Origin: RUG760 sp045642205
GTDB taxonomy: Bacteria > Bacillota > Clostridia > Lachnospirales > Bianqueaceae
Direction of reading: 5' to 3'
Length of the DNA stretch: 9,450 bases
NCBI GenBank assembly: GCA_045642205.1
Contig: JAZUIK010000212.1
Location: forward strand, 1-9,450
In this document: positions 1 through 6,094 of the stretch, in pieces
How positions within the stretch are numbered: the first letter of the stretch is position 1
Layout of the letters: each line of letters starts with the position of its first letter
Position numbers and translations under genes: made by a program
Notes under the pieces: model-generated
Databases searched by the model: none
Told to the model about the DNA's origin: nothing
The model's input: only the letters and a program-made list of their open reading frames with translations

Positions 1-1
1 A

Positions 2-133
2 AAGATCCCGAATACCACCCTGTTTTTGCTGGGATTGGCGGCACCCATCAGCTCTTTCATGAGTCTGGTGATGCTGGGTATCTACATTATCTGGATGAAT
101 AAAGACCTTAAAAAACAGAGGCTGATACCTTAA
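2..133 (+). CDS. C-terminal end of an unidentified membrane protein (partial, 5' end outside window)
   Basis: Reading from base 2 gives 43 codons and a TAA at 131-133. The translated tail has a strongly hydrophobic stretch of about 25-28 residues (from TLFLLGL to LGIYIIW), followed by a short basic hydrophilic end (NKDLKKQRLIP). This is the pattern of a last transmembrane helix with a positively charged cytoplasmic tail. Codon choice (ATC, ACC, CTG) matches the genes downstream. Frame 1 is also open, to base 102, but its product is hydrophilic and looks like nothing known. The family cannot be named from this fragment. No terminator hairpin is visible between this stop and the next promoter. 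Confidence 0.6.
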   Translation, partial: KIPNTTLFLLGLAAPISSFMSLVMLGIYIIWMNKDLKKQRLIP

Positions 134-142
134 AAAGCAGAT

Positions 143-181
143 TTCATGGGAATATTCATAAAATCTTCATGATTGGTTCAT
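143..181 (+). promoter_or_regulatory. Phased TTCAT direct repeats, candidate response-regulator binding site
   Basis: TTCAT occurs four times, starting at 143, 155, 166 and 177, so the spacings are 12, 11 and 11 bp. The last three copies are in perfect 11-bp register, one helical turn. Tandem hexamers at 11-bp spacing are the known layout of PhoB/PhoP-type (OmpR-family) operators, and the TCAT core followed by A/T also resembles the E. coli Pho box unit. The array lies just upstream of the promoter of the DUF4349 lipoprotein gene, at roughly -85 to -47 from its predicted transcription start. The identity of any regulator is inference. Confidence 0.35.
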
Positions 182-190
182 CCTTTTGGA

Positions 191-221
191 TTATATACAG
201 AGAAATAATATATGCTATAAT
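191..221 (+). promoter_or_regulatory. Extended -10 promoter of the DUF4349 lipoprotein gene
   Basis: A perfect TATAAT sits at 216-221 and is preceded by TGC at 213-215, giving the extended -10 motif TGnTATAAT. The best -35-like hexamer, TTATAT at 191-196, is poor and lies at a 19-bp spacing. A weak -35 is usual for extended -10 promoters and for activator-dependent ones. The predicted start near 228 would leave a leader of only about 24 nt before the ATG at 252. Confidence 0.65.
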
Positions 222-237
222 CCATCTATCAAACAAT

Positions 238-245
238 GAGGAGGT
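238..245 (+). promoter_or_regulatory. Ribosome binding site of the DUF4349 gene
   Basis: GAGGAGGT lies 6 nt before the ATG at 252. It is a near-perfect match to the anti-Shine-Dalgarno and fixes the start codon. Confidence 0.8.
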
Positions 246-251
246 AACGAT

Positions 252-1301
252 ATGAAACAGTTTCGTTCCCTGATGAGTGTACTGGTTGCTTGCATGCTGG
301 TTATGATGACCTTAAGTGGCTGCAGCAGTAAAAGTGCTTACCGTGAAGATGTATATCCCAGCTCTCCCAGTGCGTCCTATGATTCTGCCGCCGGCATGAT
401 GACGGAAGCCACTTCGGAGGAGTATTGGTTTGACGATGCTATGGAGGTGGAAGCGACCTCTTCTTACACCGCATTCAACGAGGCGGAAGTCAAGGTCGAT
501 ATGTCCAGCAAACTGATCTACAGAGCGACCCTCAATGTGGAGACCATTACCTACGACGATACCATCGCCAACATCCGTCAGCTGATCGAGAAGAGCGGTG
601 GATATATCCAGGATAACAACAGCGTGGATTACGGCGGATACAGAAACTGCAGTTTCACCATCCGTGTTCCTCAGGAAAACTATCGCTCCTTTGTTACCGC
701 TGCCAGCGGACTGGAAATGGTCACCAGCTTTAATGAGTCTGTAGAGAATGTCTCTCAGTCTTATTACGATACCCAGGCTCGTCTGGAGTCTGCCAAGAAG
801 GAACTTGCCGGTTATCAGGCGCTCTATGAGCAGGCTGTGGATGTGGATGACATGATCACCATTTCTCAGGCTATCAACGATGTTCAGTATAAGATCGACT
901 ACTTAAGCGGTGAACTGAGAAACTACGATGCGCTTGTCAGCTATTCCACCATTACCATCAAGGTCGATGAGGTCAGCCGACTTCGCGGCACCGAGGTTCC
1001 TCCCACCAGCTTCGGACAGAGAATGTCCAGTGCATTTAAGACCGGTTGGAGAAACACCGTCAACGGTTTCCAGGATATGCTGGTAGACATTGCCTACGGC
1101 TGGTTTGGATGGCTGGTATTTATCGCCATCGTGGTCGTTGCGGTCATCCTGATCCGTAAGTCTGTCAAAAAGAAGAAGGCAGCTAAGGCCCTGGCAATGC
1201 AGCAGATGCAGCAGGCCCAGATGATGCAGCCTCAGGCTCCCATCTCTGTGGCACCTGTGATGAATCCTCAGGTACCTCAGGATAATGAAAACAACGAATA
1301 A
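252..1301 (+). CDS. DUF4349 domain-containing lipoprotein with C-terminal membrane anchor
   Basis: The product is 349 aa. Residues 1-23 form a lipoprotein signal peptide ending in lipobox LSGC, with Cys24 the predicted lipidated residue. Residues 25-83 are a low-complexity Ser/Glu-rich linker. Residues 84-240 match DUF4349 as I know it: IYRATLNVET, then the FTIRVPQENY motif (135-144), then a helical, probably coiled-coil hairpin (about 170-226), then VSYSTITIKVDEV (229-241). A hydrophobic helix at about 283-302 is followed by a basic, presumably cytoplasmic tail (RKSVKKKK) that ends in a Met/Gln-rich segment. The body of the protein should therefore sit outside the membrane, held by the lipid and the C-terminal helix. 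The family has no established biochemical function; a cell-envelope role is likely. The gene is monocistronic, with its own promoter and terminator. Confidence 0.9.
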   Translation: MKQFRSLMSVLVACMLVMMTLSGCSSKSAYREDVYPSSPSASYDSAAGMMTEATSEEYWFDDAMEVEATSSYTAFNEAEVKVDMSSKLIYRATLNVETITYDDTIANIRQLIEKSGGYIQDNNSVDYGGYRNCSFTIRVPQENYRSFVTAASGLEMVTSFNESVENVSQSYYDTQARLESAKKELAGYQALYEQAVDVDDMITISQAINDVQYKIDYLSGELRNYDALVSYSTITIKVDEVSRLRGTEVPPTSFGQRMSSAFKTGWRNTVNGFQDMLVDIAYGWFGWLVFIAIVVVAVILIRKSVKKKKAAKALAMQQMQQAQMMQPQAPISVAPVMNPQVPQDNENNE

Positions 1302-1320
1302 GATCTGAACAAGATTTTGG

Positions 1321-1353
1321 CAGCTCTCGCTCTTTAAAAGCGAGAGCTGTTTT
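1321..1353 (+). terminator. Intrinsic terminator of the DUF4349 gene
   Basis: An 11-bp perfect stem (CAGCTCTCGCT at 1321-1331 pairing with AGCGAGAGCTG at 1339-1349) closes a 7-nt loop and is followed by TTTT at 1350-1353. It lies 20 bp after the stop codon. The T-tract is short, but the stem is strong and GC-rich at its base. Confidence 0.85.
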
Positions 1354-1426
1354 CATGTGCGGGAATGTCTCTTGGAAATCGCCCTTTGAAAAATGTCCAT
1401 TGAAAAATGGGTGGAGAAGGGGTACG

Positions 1427-1465
1427 ATGGTTAGAACACAGGAGGAGATCGATCGTGGAGAATAA
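1427..1465 (+). other. Possible 12-codon leader ORF overlapping the cysteine desulfurase start
   Basis: ATG at 1427 begins the short peptide MVRTQEEIDRGE, ending at TAA 1463-1465. A purine-rich GGAGAAGGGG (1413-1422) precedes it. The ORF contains the AGGAGGAG used by the next gene and overlaps its GTG start by 11 nt, so ribosomes translating it would pass through that initiation region. It could be a coupling leader or pure chance; a 12-codon ORF alone is weak evidence. Confidence 0.2.
1440..1447 (+). promoter_or_regulatory. Ribosome binding site that sets the GTG start of the cysteine desulfurase
   Basis: AGGAGGAG is followed after 7 nt by GTG at 1455. This strong site decides the start: the in-frame ATG at 1407 has no comparable purine-rich site before it, and would add 16 residues (MGGEGVRWLEHRRRSI) that do not resemble the family's N-terminus, which normally begins a few residues before the YLDHAATT motif. 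Confidence 0.75.
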
Positions 1466-2630
1466 GACTATCTATCTGGATCATGCAGCGACTACATTCA
1501 TCCGTAGTGAAGCCCTGCAGGAAATGACCAATGCATATATACATTTTGGAGGAAATCCATCCTCCCTTCATGAAGAGGGGCAGAAGGCAAAAAAGCAGCT
1601 GGAAAACGCCAGAAGAGAGATGGCATCGCTACTTGATTGTCTCCCGGGAGAAGTATTTTTTGCCTCCGGAGGTACCGAAGCGGACAACTGGGCTCTCCGC
1701 GGCGCATTTCATGCGGAAATGCAGGATCCCTACAGTAAAAAGAGAAACCGTATCCTGGCTTCTTCCATCGAACATCCGGCAGTCCTTCGTACCTTGGAAG
1801 CTCTGAAAAAGGAAGGGGCTGAAGTGGAACTTCTGGAGGTGGATGAAACAGGCTGTGTGTCTCTGGAAACCGTAAAGAATGCCTTGAATGATCAGACATT
1901 GCTTGTTTCCTGTATGCTGGCCAATAACGAAGTGGGTTCCATCCAGAAGGTGAAGGAGATCGCTTCCTTGTGTCATGAAAAGGGGATCCTGGTCCATACC
2001 GATGCCGTTCAGGCCATCGGAAAGATCCCTGTATCCTTTAAGGAACTGGGTGTTGATCTTCTGAGTCTGAGCAGCCATAAGTTCTATGGCCCTAAAGGCA
2101 TTGGTGCCTTGATCGTAAAGAGAGGTGTCAGGATCGATCCCTTTGCAACAGGCGGATCTCAGGAGAGAGGAAAAAGGGCCGGAACAGAGGACCTTCCCGG
2201 TATCATGGGAATGGTGAAAGCACTGAGACTTTCCATAGAGGAAATGGAAGAGGTTTCCGGAAAACTATGCATATTGGAGGAAGATTTCCTGCAAAGTGTG
2301 AGAGAAGGGATCGCAAATGTCCATGTCAATTCCTGCGCGATGGAAAAGGTTCCGGGACTTATGAACCTTCGATTTGACTTAGTGGAGGGAGAATCTCTGG
2401 CGGTCCTGATGGACATGAAGGGTGTCTGTGTATCCACTGCCTCTGCCTGTGAAGCGGGTTCTGTGGAGCCGTCCCACGTGCTCATGGCCATGGGTCTTTC
2501 AAAGGAACAATCAAGAAATGCCATCCGTCTTTCCATGGGTAAAGAGACCACCAAAGAGGAGATGGAAAGGACCTTTATGATCCTGAAAGAGGCTGTTGAA
2601 AGACTGCGCTCCTTCGCCCTGCAAAATTGA
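1455..2630 (+). CDS. Cysteine desulfurase, NifS/IscS family (class V aminotransferase fold)
   Basis: A PLP enzyme that takes sulfur from L-cysteine, releasing alanine and leaving a persulfide for Fe-S clusters, thiolated tRNA or cofactors. With the GTG start it is 391 aa, a usual length. Landmarks: IYLDHAATT at 6-14; SGGTEADN from 71; EHPAV with His107, which stacks on PLP; NNEVG at 157-161; HTDAVQ with Asp183 and Gln186; SSHKF with the PLP lysine Lys209; RAGTED from 241; and STASACEAGSVEPSHV, whose Cys332 is the persulfide cysteine (Cys328 in E. coli IscS). All catalytic residues are present. No IscU, ThiI or other acceptor is visible in the window, so its sulfur target is unknown; NifS versus IscS naming is left open. 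No clear promoter is seen directly upstream and no terminator follows, so read-through into cutC is possible. Confidence 0.93.
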   Translation: MENKTIYLDHAATTFIRSEALQEMTNAYIHFGGNPSSLHEEGQKAKKQLENARREMASLLDCLPGEVFFASGGTEADNWALRGAFHAEMQDPYSKKRNRILASSIEHPAVLRTLEALKKEGAEVELLEVDETGCVSLETVKNALNDQTLLVSCMLANNEVGSIQKVKEIASLCHEKGILVHTDAVQAIGKIPVSFKELGVDLLSLSSHKFYGPKGIGALIVKRGVRIDPFATGGSQERGKRAGTEDLPGIMGMVKALRLSIEEMEEVSGKLCILEEDFLQSVREGIANVHVNSCAMEKVPGLMNLRFDLVEGESLAVLMDMKGVCVSTASACEAGSVEPSHVLMAMGLSKEQSRNAIRLSMGKETTKEEMERTFMILKEAVERLRSFALQN

Positions 2631-2655
2631 CAAGGTATAGTGCAAAAGGTATAAT
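2627..2655 (+). promoter_or_regulatory. Perfect-consensus sigma-A promoter for the cutC operon
   Basis: TTGACA at 2627-2632 and TATAAT at 2650-2655 are separated by exactly 17 bp, the ideal vegetative promoter. The -35 box overlaps the TGA stop codon (2628-2630) of the cysteine desulfurase gene. Transcription should begin near 2662, giving a leader of about 79 nt before the cutC ATG. It is the only strong promoter I see for the five genes downstream. Confidence 0.88.
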
Positions 2656-2676
2656 TAGTTAATTATTTTTCCCTAA

Positions 2677-2718
2677 GGATCGGAGCGTAAAACAGAGGTT
2701 TTATCCGCTCTCAGGTCC
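2677..2718 (+). promoter_or_regulatory. Imperfect hairpin in the cutC 5' leader
   Basis: Three stacked helices form one hairpin: GGATC (2677-2681) with GGTCC (2714-2718), including one G-U pair; GAGCG (2683-2687) with CGCTC (2706-2710); and TAAAAC (2688-2693) with GTTTTA (2698-2703). The loop is AGAG, with a 2-nt bulge and a small internal loop on the 3' side. No T-tract follows, so it is not an intrinsic terminator. It ends 9 nt before the Shine-Dalgarno region, and its 3' arm (CTCTC, 2708-2712) could instead pair with GAGAG at 2732-2736 beside that site. I recognise no known riboswitch class. Confidence 0.5.
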
Positions 2719-2740
2719 CATCAATAAAGGAGAGAGACAA

Positions 2741-3493
2741 ATGGAAAAATTCATTCTTGAGTGCTGTGTAGACAGCGTGGAATCTGCCATTGCGGCCCAG
2801 GAAGGCGGAGCAAACCGTCTGGAACTTTGCGGTAATCTGATCATTGGCGGAACCAGCCCTTCTCTGGCACTGTATAACGAGATCCGCAAGAATACAGATA
2901 TCAAGATCCATGTACTGCTGCGTCCCCGTTTCGGTGACTTCCTCTATACGGAGCACGAGATGAACATTCTGAAAGAAGAGGTCATCATGTTCCGTGAAGC
3001 CGGTGCAGACGGTATCGTTATCGGTTGTCTGGATGCAGACGGAGAACTGGATGTTCCCAAGATGAAGATGCTTCTTGCTGAAAGAGGCAATATGAGCGTG
3101 ACTTTACACCGTGCCTTTGACGTTGCCAAGGATCCCTATAAGGTCCTGGAGCAGTGCAAGGAACTGGGTATCAATACCATCCTGACTTCCGGACAGAAGA
3201 ATTCTGTTATGGAAGGTGCCGATCTGATCACGGAGCTGGTCGAAAAGGCAGAAGGTAAGGTCGATATCCTGGCAGGAGCCGGTGTCAGTGCACCCGTTAT
3301 CGAAAAGATGCTCGAGATCGCTCCCTTAAAGAGTTTCCATATGTCCGGTAAGGTTACGCTGGATTCTGAGATGAAATACCGTAAGGAAGGCGTCAGCATG
3401 GGCCTTCCCAGCCTGTCCGAGTTTGAAGTCTTCCGTACGGTCGCTTCCAACGTACAGGCAGCCAGAGATGTTCTGGATAAGCACTTTAACTGA
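2741..3493 (+). CDS. cutC: CutC family TIM-barrel protein (annotated copper homeostasis)
   Basis: The protein is 250 aa, normal for CutC, and preceded by AAAGGAGAG (2726-2734). Family motifs run its full length: CVDSVESA near 9-16, GGANRLELCGNL (22-33), HVLLRPRFGDFLYT (57-70), GADGIVIGCLDADGELD (88-104), VTLHRAFDVAKDP (120-132), ILTSGQ (147-152), ILAGAGVS (176-183), and a late FHMSGK segment (199-204). It has no signal peptide, so it is cytoplasmic. Family membership is firm, but the copper role is not: in E. coli the copper phenotype attributed to cutC was later linked to the small RNA MicL encoded within the gene, and no catalytic reaction is agreed. No copper exporter or metallochaperone gene is nearby. 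It is the first gene after the strong promoter, 15 bp before the transglutaminase-family gene. Confidence 0.93.
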   Translation: MEKFILECCVDSVESAIAAQEGGANRLELCGNLIIGGTSPSLALYNEIRKNTDIKIHVLLRPRFGDFLYTEHEMNILKEEVIMFREAGADGIVIGCLDADGELDVPKMKMLLAERGNMSVTLHRAFDVAKDPYKVLEQCKELGINTILTSGQKNSVMEGADLITELVEKAEGKVDILAGAGVSAPVIEKMLEIAPLKSFHMSGKVTLDSEMKYRKEGVSMGLPSLSEFEVFRTVASNVQAARDVLDKHFN

Positions 3494-3508
3494 CAGGAGC
3501 CAAAGAAC

Positions 3509-6094
3509 ATGGAACAAAGCAGAAAAGAATATGCCCTGCAAAAGTGGGAGCTCCGTAAGAATCTTCTTGGCAGACTGGGCCGGGAGATCGACGCGGAACT
3601 ATTGACATTCCCTCAGGAGGAGCAGGACTGGATGCGCTATCTGATGGCAACCCTGCCCGTATCCGATCTGGCGAATTACCCTCTGTCCGCATGGACTCCC
3701 TATATCCAGCATGCTCTGAAACTGAGAAAAGAGATCTCCTGGTGTAAAGATCTTCCGGAGACCATTTTTACCGATTATGTTTTCTATCCCCGTATCAATA
3801 CGGAAGATATCGAAGAATGCCGTCAGCTTTTCTATAGTGAGCTGATGCCCCGTATCCAGGGAATGGATGAGGAGCAGGCCGTCATCGAGACCAATTACTG
3901 GTGTCAGGAACATGTTACCTATCAGATGGCGGATGATCGTACCAAGTCTGCCATGACCGCCTATCGTTCCTGCGGCGGACGCTGCGGTGAAGAATCTACC
4001 TTTACCGTAACCGCACTTCGTGCGATCGGTGTTCCTTCCAGACAGGTCTACGCTCCCTGGTGGTCCCACTGTGACGATAACCATGCCTGGGTCGAGGTCT
4101 ATATCGACGGTAAGTGGCATTTCCTTGGTGCTTGCGAAGCAGCACCGAAACTGGATACCGGTTGGTTTACCAATGCATCCTCCAGAGCCATGGTGGTCCA
4201 TGCAAGAACTTTCACCGGTGCGGAGAATGATGAAGAATTAAAGACTCTCTACGGAGATCAGGCTTATCGTTTCCATGTGGAGAATGGTGTTACCTATGAG
4301 CATGTGACCGATCTGTATGCACTCCTTTCCAGAGTAAAGGTGACTGTCCTTAAGGAAGACGGAACCCCTGCAGAGAATGCACTGGTCCGTTTTGAGATCC
4401 TGAATATGGCAGAGATGATGTCTGCTGCCAACATCCGTACCAACAAGGATGGTCAGGTAGTAACAGATCTGGGAAGAGGCCAGACCCATCTGCATGTGAT
4501 CTATACCGAAAACGAGAATATCTATATTCAGGAGCAGGATATCGTCGTAGGAGAAGAGGCCCTGGAGGTAACTTTGACCCTGGCGAAGGAAGCTTCTCTG
4601 GAGGAGGCTGTGGGTGAATGGAATGGCTTTGATTTCTATGCACCTTTGGATACACCCATGAATCCCGGTCTTATGACAGACGAAGAGAAAGAGATCCGCA
4701 ATCAGAAGAGAAACGAAGGCACTCAGATGAGAGAGGAGCGTATCGCTTCCTTCTATCAGGCAGATAAGGCAGCTAAGTACAATGTAAAGATCCAGGAGCG
4801 TCTGCATGATGCCAGAGGCAACTTTGACGAGCTGATGACATTCCTGGAGAGAGGAACTAATCCGGATCTTCGTGAAGCCATGCTCCATTCTCTGACCCTG
4901 AAGGATATGACGGACGTTAAGGCAGAAGTCATGGAAGAGCATCTGATCTGTTCCGGAGAATATGCCGATGAGTATAAGCCGGAGATCTTTGCTGCTTATG
5001 TTATGTGCCCCAGAGTCTTCAATGAGACCCTGACACAGTACAGAACCTATATTTTGAACTATTTTGATGCAGCCAAGCAGAAGGCTTTCCGCAAGGATCC
5101 CGAGAGCATCATGGAGTGGATCGAGGATCATCTGATCACGGTTCCCACCATGGAATACGGCGATCTGTTCTATACACCGGCTGCCTCTTTGAAGAGTGGT
5201 CTGACCACACCGCAGAGCCGCCGCATCCTGTTTGTTGCGATCTGCCGCACCCTGGGTATTGCCGCTCGTCTCAATCCCAACTCCGGTGAAGCAGAATTCT
5301 CTCAGAAGGGTAAGACCTTTACCAGTGCGGAGAAGCAGGTAAAGAAGAATATCCGTCTGAGCCTGAAGGCAGATGATCCCAAGGAATGGATCGATCGTCA
5401 GACCTTTACCTTGAGCCGCGAAAATCATGGCTTTTATCAGCGCATCGATATGCCTTCGATCAATGAAAAGAATGTATATGAACTGATGATCGAACCCGGT
5501 ATCTACCGTGTGCTCACATCCAACCGTCTGCCTAACGGACATACCTATGCGTATTCCTATTATTTCAAGGCGGAAGAGGGACACTTCGGTAAGGGCGAGG
5601 TCAAGCTGGATCTGACTAAGAGAGAAGCGAAGCTGACCGAGATCCTCTCCCGAAACTCTATCGTGGATTTCCCCCTGATGGATAAGGATGGAAACCGCGT
5701 CATGGCCGGTTCTCTTCTGGAGAAGAAGAGCAACATCTTTGTCTGGATCGAAGAGGGCAAGGAACCCACGGAGCATATCCTGAACGAGATGCTGGCTCAG
5801 AAAGATGATTTCCTGAACCTTCAGGGAGATATCATCTTCCTTCTGAAAAACGATGAGGCCAAGGAGCAGAAGACCCTGGCAAAGGCTCTTGGTGCTTTCC
5901 CCAATATCCGTATCTATTACGACGATTTTAATGATAACGTACAGGCTCTTGGTCGACGCATGTATGTAGATCCTGACAAGCTTCCTTTGGTCATTCTCAT
6001 GCATGACGGTCTCTGCGGCGTTTACGCCAGCAGCGGCTACAATGTCGGTCTGGGAGATCTGCTCTTGAAGATTGTAAAGGCATTTGAATCATGA
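3509..6094 (+). CDS. Large cytoplasmic transglutaminase-like protein with duplicated half and thioredoxin-like end
   Basis: The product is 861 aa; AGGAG at 3495-3499 sets the start. No signal peptide or membrane helix is seen. Domains by my reading: helical region (about 1-115); transglutaminase core (about 120-215) with Cys159 in GRCGEES, His192 in NHAWVEVY and probably Glu210 in GACE as the third residue; beta-sandwich-like region (about 275-358) resembling carboxypeptidase-regulatory or Ig-like folds (VKVTVLKEDGTPAENALVRFEI); a second helical plus transglutaminase-like unit (about 430-610) in which Pro568 and Ser592 replace Cys and His; a second beta-rich segment (about 655-705); and a C-terminal region (about 715-858) with thioredoxin-like strand order (NIFVWIE, DIIFLL, LPLVILMHDG) but no CXXC. 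Substrate is unknown; members of this fold can be proteases, peptide N-glycanases or amide transferases. Co-transcribed with cutC and nnr; stop and next start overlap (ATGA). Confidence 0.82.
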   Translation: MEQSRKEYALQKWELRKNLLGRLGREIDAELLTFPQEEQDWMRYLMATLPVSDLANYPLSAWTPYIQHALKLRKEISWCKDLPETIFTDYVFYPRINTEDIEECRQLFYSELMPRIQGMDEEQAVIETNYWCQEHVTYQMADDRTKSAMTAYRSCGGRCGEESTFTVTALRAIGVPSRQVYAPWWSHCDDNHAWVEVYIDGKWHFLGACEAAPKLDTGWFTNASSRAMVVHARTFTGAENDEELKTLYGDQAYRFHVENGVTYEHVTDLYALLSRVKVTVLKEDGTPAENALVRFEILNMAEMMSAANIRTNKDGQVVTDLGRGQTHLHVIYTENENIYIQEQDIVVGEEALEVTLTLAKEASLEEAVGEWNGFDFYAPLDTPMNPGLMTDEEKEIRNQKRNEGTQMREERIASFYQADKAAKYNVKIQERLHDARGNFDELMTFLERGTNPDLREAMLHSLTLKDMTDVKAEVMEEHLICSGEYADEYKPEIFAAYVMCPRVFNETLTQYRTYILNYFDAAKQKAFRKDPESIMEWIEDHLITVPTMEYGDLFYTPAASLKSGLTTPQSRRILFVAICRTLGIAARLNPNSGEAEFSQKGKTFTSAEKQVKKNIRLSLKADDPKEWIDRQTFTLSRENHGFYQRIDMPSINEKNVYELMIEPGIYRVLTSNRLPNGHTYAYSYYFKAEEGHFGKGEVKLDLTKREAKLTEILSRNSIVDFPLMDKDGNRVMAGSLLEKKSNIFVWIEEGKEPTEHILNEMLAQKDDFLNLQGDIIFLLKNDEAKEQKTLAKALGAFPNIRIYYDDFNDNVQALGRRMYVDPDKLPLVILMHDGLCGVYASSGYNVGLGDLLLKIVKAFES

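Noticed and set aside
1..102. Frame 1 open reading to 102 as the upstream gene's end
   Set aside because: The product is hydrophilic and unrecognisable. Frame 2 gives a convincing membrane helix with a basic tail and codon use like the neighbours.
1386..1409. Tandem TTGAAAAATG (two copies, 14-bp period) as promoter or operator of the desulfurase gene
   Set aside because: TTGAAA resembles a -35, but no acceptable -10 lies 16-18 bp downstream of either copy. Two copies of an A-rich decamer are weak evidence.
1407..1454. Upstream in-frame ATG giving a 407-residue cysteine desulfurase
   Set aside because: The extra 16 residues do not look like the family N-terminus, and the ATG lacks a good ribosome site, while GTG 1455 has AGGAGGAG at 7-nt spacing.
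2677..2718. Leader hairpin as an intrinsic terminator for the cysteine desulfurase gene
   Set aside because: No T-tract follows on the + strand and none on the opposite strand, and it lies downstream of a strong promoter for the next operon.
4238..6004. Long minus-strand open frame (588 codons) as a real gene
   Set aside because: It lies wholly antisense to a well-supported gene, shares its codon boundaries, has no recognisable domain, and is explained by absence of TTA, CTA and TCA codons in the sense gene.
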